From: Yersinia enterocolitica subsp. enterocolitica
Lineage (GTDB): Bacteria > Pseudomonadota > Gammaproteobacteria > Enterobacterales > Enterobacteriaceae
Assembly (NCBI RefSeq): GCF_901472495.1
Contig: NZ_LR590469.1
Span: 4,154,001 to 4,218,000 of the forward strand
Direction: 5' to 3'
Length of the DNA stretch: 64,000 nucleotides
Of this stretch, positions 55,926 through 64,000 are shown in pieces. Each line of letters opens with the position of its first letter. Positions within the stretch are counted from its first letter, which is position 1. Both the position numbers and the translations under genes were made by a program. A model generated the notes under the pieces. The model was not told where the DNA came from. It saw only the letters and a program-made list of their open reading frames with translations, and did no database searches.

Positions 55926-55952
55926 GAACTTCATCCCCCATATTTAATCTTA
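55926..55952 (+). promoter_or_regulatory. Probable sigma-E promoter of degP
   Basis: GAACTT (55926-55931, preceded by T in place of G) and TCTTA (55948-55952) are separated by 16 bp. E. coli degP has GGAACTT and TCTGA with the same spacing. It would give a leader of about 175 nt. No other sigma-E-like match lies closer to the gene. Confidence 0.6.
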
Positions 55953-55967
55953 CTATGCAAGACGACT

Positions 55968-56077
55968 ATATCCTTCTTAACTTGAATTGCTGCGTTGCAT
56001 CCACCCGATTCACTAAATTGAGTTCGATTATCGGGTTCATCAGCTTGACCTGCGGCAAGGCCAATTATTATGGGATA
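55968..56077. repeat. Diverged ERIC-like element in the degP leader
   Basis: 110 bp starting ATATCCTTCTTAACTTGAAT and ending TGGGATA, with the central ACCCGATTCACTAAATTGAG and TATCGGGTTCATCAG still recognisable. It lies between the probable sigma-E promoter and the degP start. Confidence 0.6.
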
Positions 56078-56135
56078 AGTCTGTTATACACCATTTATTG
56101 ACTCATTATTAATTGTATAGCGAGAGCCAGAATAC

Positions 56136-57572
56136 ATGAAAAAAACAACTTTAGTGTTAAGTGCATTGGCATTGAGCATCGGTTTAGCCATGGGGCCGGT
56201 TTCTTCTGTCGTTGCGGCAGAAACGGCCTCTTCCAGCAGCCAGCAGCTCCCTAGCCTGGCGCCAATGCTAGAGAAGGTAATGCCTTCGGTTGTGAGTATC
56301 AATGTGGAGGGAAGTGCTCAGGTAAGTAATGCCGGCGGCATACCACCACAGTTCCAGCAATTCTTTGGTGATGATTCGCCATTCTGCCAGGACGGTTCTC
56401 CGTTCCAAGGGTCACCAATGTGTCAGGGGGGGCCTGGTAGCAGGGGGGGAGCACCCAGCAAGCAGGATTTCCGTGCGCTGGGTTCTGGCGTAATTATTGA
56501 TGCTGCTAAAGGTTATGTCGTCACTAATAACCACGTAGTAGATAATGCAACCAAAATCAATGTTAAGCTCAGTGATGGCCGTAGTTATGAAGCAAAAGTG
56601 ATTGGTAAAGATCCGCGTACTGATATTGCATTATTGCAGCTGAAAGACGCTAAAAATCTGACTGCGATTAAAATTGCCGACTCCGATCAACTGCGCGTTG
56701 GGGATTATACCGTAGCTATCGGTAACCCATACGGCCTGGGTGAAACCGTCACTTCCGGTATCGTGTCGGCGTTGGGCCGCAGTGGTTTGAATGTGGAAAA
56801 CTACGAAAACTTTATCCAGACTGATGCGGCAATTAACCGTGGTAACTCCGGTGGTGCATTGATCAATCTGAACGGTGAACTGATCGGGATCAACACGGCT
56901 ATTCTGGCACCGGATGGTGGCAACATCGGTATCGGTTTTGCTATCCCAAGTAACATGGTGAAAAACCTGACCTCACAGATGGTTGAATTTGGTCAGGTGA
57001 AACGCGGTGAACTGGGCATTATGGGTACAGAGCTGAACTCTGAGCTGGCGAAAGCCATGAAGGTTGATGCGCAGAAAGGGGCCTTTATCAGTCAGGTACT
57101 GCCAAAATCTGCTGCAGCTAAAGCAGGGATTAAAGCGGGTGATGTGATTGTCAGCATGAATGGCAAAGCCATCAATAGCTTCGCTGGCTTCCGTGCCGAG
57201 ATTGGTACTTTGCCTGTGGGCAGCAAAATGACCTTGGGTCTGTTGCGCGACGGTAAGCCTGTCAACGTGGAAGTGACATTAGAGCAAAGCAGCCAAACTC
57301 AAGTTGATTCAGGCAATCTCTACACTGGTATTGAAGGGGCTGAGCTGAGCAACTCTGATGTGAATGGTAAGAAAGGTGTGAAAGTTGATAGTGTGAAACC
57401 TGGCACTGCTGCTGCGCGTATCGGCCTGAAAAAAGGCGATATCATCATGGGTGTCAACCAGCAACCCGTTCAGAATCTGGGTGAGCTGCGGAAAATCCTT
57501 GATACCAAACCATCGGTATTGGCATTGAGCATTCAGCGTGGTGATACTTCACTCTATCTGCTGATGCAGTAA
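56136..57572 (+). CDS. degP: Periplasmic serine endoprotease/chaperone DegP
   Basis: Envelope quality-control protease, important for heat and stress survival and for virulence in several enterobacteria. The 478-residue protein has a signal peptide cleaved after VVAA (residue 28). The regulatory LA loop with two cysteines is at about 83-97. The catalytic triad is His (TNNHVVDN), Asp (RTDIALLQ) and Ser (RGNSGGAL). Two PDZ domains cover about 280-375 and 385-475. It follows a diverged ERIC element and a probable sigma-E promoter. The terminator at 57627 follows. Confidence 0.97.
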   Translation: MKKTTLVLSALALSIGLAMGPVSSVVAAETASSSSQQLPSLAPMLEKVMPSVVSINVEGSAQVSNAGGIPPQFQQFFGDDSPFCQDGSPFQGSPMCQGGPGSRGGAPSKQDFRALGSGVIIDAAKGYVVTNNHVVDNATKINVKLSDGRSYEAKVIGKDPRTDIALLQLKDAKNLTAIKIADSDQLRVGDYTVAIGNPYGLGETVTSGIVSALGRSGLNVENYENFIQTDAAINRGNSGGALINLNGELIGINTAILAPDGGNIGIGFAIPSNMVKNLTSQMVEFGQVKRGELGIMGTELNSELAKAMKVDAQKGAFISQVLPKSAAAKAGIKAGDVIVSMNGKAINSFAGFRAEIGTLPVGSKMTLGLLRDGKPVNVEVTLEQSSQTQVDSGNLYTGIEGAELSNSDVNGKKGVKVDSVKPGTAAARIGLKKGDIIMGVNQQPVQNLGELRKILDTKPSVLALSIQRGDTSLYLLMQ

Positions 57573-57626
57573 TCACCACTGATGCAGTAACAAGTATTTA
57601 TGTAGTAAAAGTATAGATACCGCCAC

Positions 57627-57658
57627 AAAGGGCACAACCGCTTATCGTTGTGCCCTTT
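57627..57658. terminator. Bidirectional terminator between degP and barA
   Basis: AAAGGGCACAAC (57627-57638) pairs perfectly with GTTGTGCCCTTT (57647-57658), followed by TCTATTT. It is placed between convergent genes. Confidence 0.88.
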
Positions 57659-57684
57659 CTATTTAGGTTTTGTGGCGGCCGGTA

Positions 57685-60537
57685 TTAGGCTGCGCCGAGA
57701 TAATTCCGTGCAGCAAAGCGGACATTGTCTATCTCATCTAACAACTCAAGCCACTCAGGTTGTAAGTCTTGTACGTCAGTTTGTTGGCGCAATTGTTGTT
57801 CAATCGTCATGCACAATTGCCGCAGTCGCGGTACACCGCTACATGCGCAACTGCCATGAAACTTGTGAATCAGATTCAGAATATCATCGTCATGGCTACC
57901 GGCTAGAATCGCCTGCACGCGCTGTATCACTTGTGGCGTAAACTCTAACAACATGGTTAAAAGGTCTTTAGCCAGTGCTTCTTTATTTGCTGCTTGCCTC
58001 ACCGCAAGTGGCCAGTCTATTGACTCTTTACATTCAGATTGCGGAACTGACTGAATATGAGCCTCACTTTCGCCCTGTTGTTGTAAGGTGTGGGATTGTT
58101 GTAAAACATGAGATTGTTGTAAAACATGAGATTGCTGTAAAGCGTGAGGCTGTTCATCATGAAGTTGTGAAGCACTATCAGGTAGATAACGCGAAAGAGC
58201 TTGTATCAGCCGAGCTTCATCAATAGGTTTCGCGAGATAATCAGCCATACCCAATTTTAGTAATTGTTCCTGCTGCCCTCTAACGGCGTGAGCCGTGACT
58301 GCAATGATCGGGGTGTCCTGATGATGTGACATCTGATGAATCACTTCACTGGCGCGGATGCCGTCAATTTCCGGCATTTGAATATCCATTAAAATGATAT
58401 CTAGCGTATTTTCACGGGCATAGGCTATGGCTTTTGCTCCGCTGTCACATAACACTGTTTCTTCAACCTGTTCTTCCAGCAAAGTCCCCATTAATTTCAA
58501 GTTAGCTGGGTTGTCATCAACGGCCATCACTTTGAAAGGCAGCTTGGGCTGCTTGTGTGCTTGCTCTACCACCGGTAATTCACTATGCGCCTTTTCATAA
58601 GACAATAAAGGAATTAACCGGTTAGCGGATATGGGCTTAACCAGGCATGCTTTAGCGCCGATCTGTTTAAGTTGCTCCGCTTCTACCTGTGATTGGCTCG
58701 GCAATGCCAAAATAACTTGCTCGGAAATTTTCATTGCTGCGATCAGTTTGTCTTGATGAACAGCCATATTATTGCGGTACGGGATAGGCACCCCGACGAG
58801 CAGGAAATCATAATGTTGTATCGGCAACTGGGCCAACGTCAGGCGATGAGTCACCTGTAAAGGAGTGATGCTGAGAATATCTAATGTTGCTCTTGCCGCA
58901 GCGGCATTACGTTCAATATAGGCCAGCGTTTTCCCTTCCAGATGCGACATATCTGGGCGGCGGGAGGGAATGGCTTCATTGAGATCCAACGTCAGGTGGA
59001 ACCTGAAAGTTGAACCCCGATCAACCTGACTGTGGAAGCTGATATCGCCACCCATTTCCTTCACCAATCTTTCGGTGATAACTAGCCCAAGGCCGGTACC
59101 CCCGTGGCGACGTGAAATACTGGCATCGGCCTGACGGAATGCCTGGAACAGTTGGGCTTGCTGAGATTCGGAAATACCAATGCCGGTATCGTGAATTTCT
59201 ACCACCAGCGTCACCTGTTGGCTGGCTATTGCTCGTACTGCCACCAGAATATCGATATTGCCCTGTTCGGTGAATTTAATCGCATTACCCAGCAAGTTTG
59301 TGACTATTTGCTGCAAACGCATGGCATCGCCAATCACTTGTTCCGGCACATCTTTATTAACATGTAGGGTCAGTTCCAGGCCTTTTTCATGAGCGGTGTG
59401 TGCCAGCAGAATAATGACTTCATCTAGCGCGCCGCGTAGTGAGAACGGGATATGCTCAAGAATCAGCTTTTCGGCCTCTAACTTGGAGAAATCCAGCACG
59501 TCATTAATGATGCATAACAGGTTATTTGCTGATCGCTGGATAGTTTGCAGATAGTCAGTTTGCGTTGGGGTCAGTGATGTTTTCAGTGTCTGGCGGGTAA
59601 AACCAATCACCCCATTGAGTGGAGTACGTAATTCATGGGACATATTAGCCAGAAATTCGGATTTAATTCGCGCGGCTTCTTGCGCACGTTTTTTCGCCAG
59701 CCCCAATTCCACGTTCTGGATTTCCATCTGCTCCAGCGTTTCACGCAAGTCTGACGTGGCTTGATCGATATTCTGTTGCATCTCTTCGTGATAGGCCGCC
59801 AGTGACATTGCCATCGAGTTGATACCATTTTTCAAAATATTCAACTCGCCGAGCATATGCCCTTCCACCCGGCTGTCTAATTGCCCGCGGCGAATGCGGT
59901 CAACAGCGTTCACCATGTTACGGATGGGGCCAGTGACATCACGCATCAGCCGATAAGCAAACAAGATTGCCACACACATACAGAACAGCAGCAGTAGAGT
60001 CGAAATAAAGATTTCTTTATATTGCTGCAAGCGTACGGATTGTAAATCCAAGTCCATGGCGATATAGCCCAATGGCCGATTGGTTATGTCTGAATCAGAA
60101 GACCGGTCACTGGACAGGTTGGATTCTGAAACAATAGGCATGCGCAGAATCAAAGAGTCGCCACGGTAGGAAAGCATCAGTGAACTGGGAATAGCGTCGT
60201 CTTTCGGCAATCTTAATTGTGAGGAATTGTAATTATAGTTAGATGTGACAAAAAGATTATTATCTGCGTCAAAAACTGATATTGACCGAACAATATTCGA
60301 ATGGCGACGGTGAAGCAGATTAATTAACTGACGGACAGTATCGCGGTTGCGAAAGGTCATTCCGTACTCACTGGCAACCGCCAGCGGTTCGATAATATTT
60401 GTACCTGCGTTAACTAATTGTTTTTGCAGTTCATTGTAACGATTGACCATAAAGGTCGTACTGAGTAACAGCCCAAGAAGCAGTGTGGGGGCCAGGATTA
60501 AAATCATCATGCGCGCGCGAAGACTGTATTTGGTCAT
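57685..60537 (-). CDS. barA: Hybrid sensor histidine kinase BarA
   Basis: Inner-membrane kinase of the BarA-UvrY system, which controls CsrB/C RNAs and carbon metabolism. The order is: membrane helix (about 10-30), periplasmic sensor, second helix (about 175-195), HAMP, HisKA (FLANMSHELRTPLNGVIGF), HATPase (NLLGNAIKFT and GTGLGLVI), a degenerate receiver-like region, a true receiver (AVDDNPANLKLM; phospho-Asp in LMDIQMPEIDG), a low-complexity linker, and HPt (IHKFHGSCACSGVPRLR). The start at 60537 (MTKYSLRARMM) matches E. coli. The linker contains a run of six-residue repeats (QQSHVL) encoded by an 18-bp tandem repeat. It is divergent from rlmD, as in E. coli. Confidence 0.96.
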   Translation of the reverse strand: MTKYSLRARMMILILAPTLLLGLLLSTTFMVNRYNELQKQLVNAGTNIIEPLAVASEYGMTFRNRDTVRQLINLLHRRHSNIVRSISVFDADNNLFVTSNYNYNSSQLRLPKDDAIPSSLMLSYRGDSLILRMPIVSESNLSSDRSSDSDITNRPLGYIAMDLDLQSVRLQQYKEIFISTLLLLFCMCVAILFAYRLMRDVTGPIRNMVNAVDRIRRGQLDSRVEGHMLGELNILKNGINSMAMSLAAYHEEMQQNIDQATSDLRETLEQMEIQNVELGLAKKRAQEAARIKSEFLANMSHELRTPLNGVIGFTRQTLKTSLTPTQTDYLQTIQRSANNLLCIINDVLDFSKLEAEKLILEHIPFSLRGALDEVIILLAHTAHEKGLELTLHVNKDVPEQVIGDAMRLQQIVTNLLGNAIKFTEQGNIDILVAVRAIASQQVTLVVEIHDTGIGISESQQAQLFQAFRQADASISRRHGGTGLGLVITERLVKEMGGDISFHSQVDRGSTFRFHLTLDLNEAIPSRRPDMSHLEGKTLAYIERNAAAARATLDILSITPLQVTHRLTLAQLPIQHYDFLLVGVPIPYRNNMAVHQDKLIAAMKISEQVILALPSQSQVEAEQLKQIGAKACLVKPISANRLIPLLSYEKAHSELPVVEQAHKQPKLPFKVMAVDDNPANLKLMGTLLEEQVEETVLCDSGAKAIAYARENTLDIILMDIQMPEIDGIRASEVIHQMSHHQDTPIIAVTAHAVRGQQEQLLKLGMADYLAKPIDEARLIQALSRYLPDSASQLHDEQPHALQQSHVLQQSHVLQQSHTLQQQGESEAHIQSVPQSECKESIDWPLAVRQAANKEALAKDLLTMLLEFTPQVIQRVQAILAGSHDDDILNLIHKFHGSCACSGVPRLRQLCMTIEQQLRQQTDVQDLQPEWLELLDEIDNVRFAARNYLGAA
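58087..58152 (-). repeat. 18-bp tandem repeat inside barA
   Basis: On the + strand the unit is AACATGAGATTGTTGTAA. Full units lie at 58087-58104 (diverged), 58105-58122 and 58123-58140 (one base different), and a partial one at 58141-58152. On the coding strand it gives the six-residue unit LQQSHV/LQQSHT. The period is a multiple of three, so copy changes would keep the frame. Confidence 0.85.
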
Positions 60538-60593
60538 GGTATTCCAATGTGGGAGAATTAGCAGCTTACGAAACCGATGCTTGATCAATCAAT

Positions 60594-61925
60594 ATGGCGC
60601 AATTCTACTCTCCAAACCGACGTGTGACGACCAAACAAACGCTCACTGTGACCGTAAACTCGCTTGACCCTTTTGGCCAAGGGGTAGCACACCACCAAGG
60701 TAAAGCTATCTTTATTCCTGGCGCTTTACCAGGAGAGCAAGCTGAAATAGAGCTTACCGAGCAAAAGCGCCAATATAGCCGCGGTAAGCTTAAACGTTTG
60801 TTGAACCGATGCAACGAAAGGGTGGTTCCTGCTTGCCCTCACTTCGGAATTTGTGGAGGCTGTCAGCAGCAACACGCCAATAGCCAGCTACAGCAAATGA
60901 GCAAAGCAGATTCACTCCAGCGTTTGATTATGCGAGAGGCTGGCGCTTGCCCTCAATTAGACCCGGTTATTTGTGGGTCGGAATACGGCTATCGGCGGCG
61001 GGCGAGGTTAGGGCTGCTCTATCAACCCAAGCAGCATCGATTGCAAATGGGGTTTCGCCAAACCGAGTCTCATGATTTAGTTTGCATCAAGCACTGCCCG
61101 GTTTTACGACCTGAGTTGGAGCGCTTGTTATTACCACTTTATCAATGTTTATCGGGCTTGCAGGCTGTTCGCCGCCTTGGGCATGTGGAGCTGGTATTAG
61201 CCGATAATGGTCCGTTGATGGTTTTACGCCACCTTGATACCCTTAAAGAGGTAGACCGTGCGGCGTTAATTGACTTTGCCAAACGAGAGCAGGTCGCCGT
61301 CTATCTGGCTGGTGATAGTGATAATGTGGAAAAACTCATTGGTGAGGAACCTTATTACCAGATTGAGGGTCTACGCTTAGCGTTTCATCCGCGTGATTTT
61401 ATTCAAGTCAATGATACGGTCAACCAGCAAATGGTGGCTCAGGCTATAGCATGGCTGGATGTGCAGCCTGATGAGCGGGTGCTGGATCTGTTCTGCGGTA
61501 TGGGCAATTTCACCTTGCCGTTGGCAAAGTTGGCTCGTGAAGTGGTTGGCGTGGAAGGAGTTGCGGCGTTGGTAGCGAATGGGCAGTATAATGCTCTGAA
61601 TAACGCGTTGCCCAATGTGTCTTTTTTCCATGAAAATCTGGAATCTGACATCAGTCGTCAGCCGTGGGCAACACAAGGGTTCGATAAAGTATTGTTAGAT
61701 CCCGCCCGCGCAGGTGCTGCCGGGGTCATGTCACATATAGTTAAACTGGCGCCAAAGCGGGTGGTATATGTTTCGTGTAATCCCACTACGCTGGCACGAG
61801 ATAGTCAGGTGTTGTTAGCCGCCGGTTACCGTCTTGCTCAGGTGCGAATGTTGGATATGTTTCCCCACACCGGGCATCTTGAATCTATGGCGCTGTTCAT
61901 GCAGGAGCCAGGGGTCGCAAAGTAG
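60594..61925 (+). CDS. rlmD: 23S rRNA (uracil-1939-C5)-methyltransferase RlmD
   Basis: SAM-dependent m5U methyltransferase. The 443-residue protein has an N-terminal TRAM domain (about 10-68), then an Fe-S cluster site with cysteines in CPHFGICGGCQQQH and Cys in CIKHCPV. The methyltransferase core has LDLFCGMGNFTLPLA and LLDPARAG, with the catalytic Cys in VYVSCNPTTLARD. It lies upstream of relA with a nine-base gap, as in E. coli. Confidence 0.96.
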   Translation: MAQFYSPNRRVTTKQTLTVTVNSLDPFGQGVAHHQGKAIFIPGALPGEQAEIELTEQKRQYSRGKLKRLLNRCNERVVPACPHFGICGGCQQQHANSQLQQMSKADSLQRLIMREAGACPQLDPVICGSEYGYRRRARLGLLYQPKQHRLQMGFRQTESHDLVCIKHCPVLRPELERLLLPLYQCLSGLQAVRRLGHVELVLADNGPLMVLRHLDTLKEVDRAALIDFAKREQVAVYLAGDSDNVEKLIGEEPYYQIEGLRLAFHPRDFIQVNDTVNQQMVAQAIAWLDVQPDERVLDLFCGMGNFTLPLAKLAREVVGVEGVAALVANGQYNALNNALPNVSFFHENLESDISRQPWATQGFDKVLLDPARAGAAGVMSHIVKLAPKRVVYVSCNPTTLARDSQVLLAAGYRLAQVRMLDMFPHTGHLESMALFMQEPGVAK

Positions 61926-61934
61926 GGAGAAGTT

Positions 61935-64000
61935 ATGGTTGCGGTACGAAGTGCACATTTGAATCCAGCGGGCGAGTTTGCTCTCGACGATTGGATCGCC
62001 AGTTTGGGGCTTCCTAATCCGCAGTCAGGTGAGCGCCTGGCCGAAACCTGGCGGTATTGTGAGCAGCAGACGCAAAACCATCCCGATGCCTCATTGTTGC
62101 TGTGGCGCGGCCTTGAAATGGTTGAAATTCTTTCCACCCTTAGCATGGATAATGACAGTATGCGCGCGGCGCTGCTATTCCCGCTGGTGGATGCCAACGT
62201 GGTGGATGAAGCTACGCTGACCGAACAATTCGGTAAAGGTATTACTTATCTGGTGCACGGTGTGCGCGATATGGATGCCATCCGTCAGTTGAAAGCGACC
62301 CATAATGACTCCATGAGCTCTGAGCAAGTGGATAACGTGCGCCGTATGTTATTGGCGATGGTGGAAGATTTCCGTTGTGTGGTCATCAAACTGGCAGAGC
62401 GTATTGCTCATTTGCGCGAAGTGAAGGATGCACCGGAAGACGAGCGCGTGCTGGCGGCCAAAGAGTGTTCCAATATCTATGCGCCACTGGCTAATCGCTT
62501 GGGTATCGGCCAGATCAAGTGGGAGTTGGAAGACTTCTGCTTCCGCTATTTGCATCCAGATGAATATAAGCAAATTGCTAAATTGCTTCATGAGCGCCGT
62601 ATCGATCGTGAGCAATTCATTGATGATTTTGTAGCCACATTGCACAAAGCTATGGCAGATGAAGGGATCAAAGCCGACATTTATGGTCGTCCCAAGCATA
62701 TCTACAGTATCTGGCGCAAAATGCAGAAGAAGTCGCTGGCCTTCGATGAACTGTTTGATGTGCGAGCCGTACGGGTGGTAGTGGAGCGCTTGCAGGATTG
62801 CTATGCCGCACTCGGTATTGTCCATACCCATTTCCGCCATTTGCCTGATGAATTTGATGATTACGTTGCTAACCCTAAACCCAATGGTTACCAGTCAATC
62901 CACACCGTAGTGCTTGGGCCACGCGGCAAAACACTCGAAATTCAAATCCGTACCCGTCAGATGCATGAAGATGCTGAACTGGGCGTTGCTGCGCACTGGA
63001 AGTATAAAGAAGGTGCTGTCGCCGCCGGTCGTTCCGGTTACGAAGGGCGGATTGCCTGGTTGCGTAAATTGATTGCGTGGCAGGAAGAGATGGCGGATTC
63101 CGGTGAAATGCTGGATGAAGTGCGCAGTCAGGTATTTGACGATCGGGTATATGTGTTTACGCCGAAAGGTGATGTCATTGATTTGCCTGCGGGTTCGACA
63201 CCGCTGGACTTCGCTTACCATATTCATAGCGATGTGGGCCACCGCTGTATTGGGGCTAAAATCAGTGGCCGAATTGTACCGTTTACTTACCAGTTACAGA
63301 TGGGTGATCAGATTGAGATTATCACCCAGAAACAGCCTAACCCGAGTCGTGACTGGCTGAATCCGAACCTCGGCTATGTGACCACCAGCCGTGGTCGTTC
63401 CAAGATTCATAACTGGTTTAGAAAACAAGATAGAGACAAGAATATTCTTGCTGGCCGGCAGATGTTGGATGACGAGCTGGAGCATCTGGATATCAGCCTG
63501 AAAGAGGCAGAGAAGCTGCTGGTACCGCGCTATAACATGAATTCAATGGATGAAGTGTTGGCGGCTATTGGCGGTGGTGATATCCGCCTAAACCAGATGG
63601 TTAACTTCCTGCAAGGCAAACTGAATAAGCCCACAGCGGAAGAGGCTGATTTAGAAGCATTACGCCATCTGAATAATAAGCATCAGCCGCCACCACGTAA
63701 CGCCAGCAAAGACAGTGGGCGCATTGTGGTCGAAGGCGTTGGCAATCTGATGCACCATATTGCCCGCTGCTGCCAACCCATCCCCGGTGATGAGATTATT
63801 GGCTTTATCACCCAAGGGCGGGGGATATCCATTCATCGCGCTGATTGCGAGCAGCTAGCTGAATTGCAATCCCATGCCCCTGAGCGGATTGTCGATGCGG
63901 TCTGGGGCGAGAGTTACTCCAGTGGCTATTCATTAGTGGTGCGGGTGACCGCCAATGATCGCAGTGGTTTGCTACGTGATATCACCACCATTTTGGCGAA
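61935..64000 (+). CDS. relA: GTP pyrophosphokinase RelA, 3' end outside the window
   Basis: Ribosome-associated synthetase of (p)ppGpp, acting with DksA in the stringent response. ATG 61935 follows GGGAGAAG and gives MVAVRSAHLN; the frame is open to the right edge (688 codons). The N-terminal HD hydrolase domain lacks its metal-binding HD pair, here FP in AALLFPLVDANVV, as in mono-functional RelA. The synthetase domain has YGRPKHIYSIWRKMQKK and LFDVRAVRVVVERLQDCYAAL, with NPKPNGYQSIHTVV. The TGS domain (VYVFTPKGDVIDLPAGSTPL) and the cysteine-containing region (HHIARCCQPIPGDEI) follow, then the first part of the ACT domain. The gene is missing roughly its last 55 residues. Confidence 0.96.
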   Translation, partial: MVAVRSAHLNPAGEFALDDWIASLGLPNPQSGERLAETWRYCEQQTQNHPDASLLLWRGLEMVEILSTLSMDNDSMRAALLFPLVDANVVDEATLTEQFGKGITYLVHGVRDMDAIRQLKATHNDSMSSEQVDNVRRMLLAMVEDFRCVVIKLAERIAHLREVKDAPEDERVLAAKECSNIYAPLANRLGIGQIKWELEDFCFRYLHPDEYKQIAKLLHERRIDREQFIDDFVATLHKAMADEGIKADIYGRPKHIYSIWRKMQKKSLAFDELFDVRAVRVVVERLQDCYAALGIVHTHFRHLPDEFDDYVANPKPNGYQSIHTVVLGPRGKTLEIQIRTRQMHEDAELGVAAHWKYKEGAVAAGRSGYEGRIAWLRKLIAWQEEMADSGEMLDEVRSQVFDDRVYVFTPKGDVIDLPAGSTPLDFAYHIHSDVGHRCIGAKISGRIVPFTYQLQMGDQIEIITQKQPNPSRDWLNPNLGYVTTSRGRSKIHNWFRKQDRDKNILAGRQMLDDELEHLDISLKEAEKLLVPRYNMNSMDEVLAAIGGGDIRLNQMVNFLQGKLNKPTAEEADLEALRHLNNKHQPPPRNASKDSGRIVVEGVGNLMHHIARCCQPIPGDEIIGFITQGRGISIHRADCEQLAELQSHAPERIVDAVWGESYSSGYSLVVRVTANDRSGLLRDITTILA

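Noticed and set aside
58087..58152. Repeat array considered as CRISPR
   Set aside because: Units of 18 bp follow each other without spacers and lie inside the barA coding sequence in frame; it is a protein repeat.

Overview
The window is a chromosomal segment of an enterobacterium of the genus Yersinia, most likely the Y. pseudotuberculosis / Y. pestis group. This rests on near-identity of the housekeeping proteins to well-known E. coli counterparts, on many ERIC-type intergenic repeats of the Yersinia kind, and on decayed genes of the sort common in Y. pestis. The species cannot be fixed from the sequence alone. No phage, IS transposase, CRISPR array, rRNA or tRNA was found.

Layout. (1) 1-540: the 3' end of an unrecognised AT-rich gene. 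(2) 677-10041: aroP (reverse), then pdhR-aceE-aceF-lpdA, the pyruvate dehydrogenase operon and its repressor, with PdhR operators ahead of pdhR and two TyrR-like boxes ahead of aroP. (3) 10340-13874: an island holding an AraC-type regulator and a divergent TonB-dependent catechol-siderophore-type receptor with a strong Fur box. (4) 14447-25103: acnB, yacL, a yddG-like exporter, a decayed filamentous-haemagglutinin fragment, speE-speD, yacC, cueO with a textbook CueR promoter, hpt and can. (5) 25104-31906: yadGH ABC exporter, yadE (broken by a nonsense codon) and panB-panC-panD with folK. (6) 31915-41726: pcnB (AUU start), gluQ, dksA, sfsA, thpR, hrpB and mrcB. (7) 41983-45700: fhuC-fhuD-fhuB without fhuA. 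(8) 45976-49062: a lone narK-type nitrate/nitrite transporter and hemL. (9) 49329-57572: clcA (frameshifted at a run of seven G), erpA, a small secreted protein, yadS-btuF-mtnN, dgt and degP. (10) 57685-64000: barA, rlmD and the start of relA, which runs off the right edge.

The order from aroP to degP follows the E. coli 2.5-4 minute region. The differences are losses (gcd, fhuA, the yad fimbrial cluster) and gains (receptor/AraC pair, yddG-like gene, FHA fragment, narK). After degP the synteny breaks and joins the barA-rlmD-relA block, which is far away in E. coli.

Functional themes are central carbon entry (pyruvate dehydrogenase, aconitase), pantothenate/CoA, folate and polyamine synthesis, iron and copper handling (Fur, CueR), cell-wall synthesis and envelope stress (mrcB, degP), and global control (dksA, relA, barA). 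The most unusual material is between genes: ERIC copies placed in leaders and inside operons, and two repeats that each sit between two copies of a transcription-terminator hairpin. No wholly new multi-gene system was seen.
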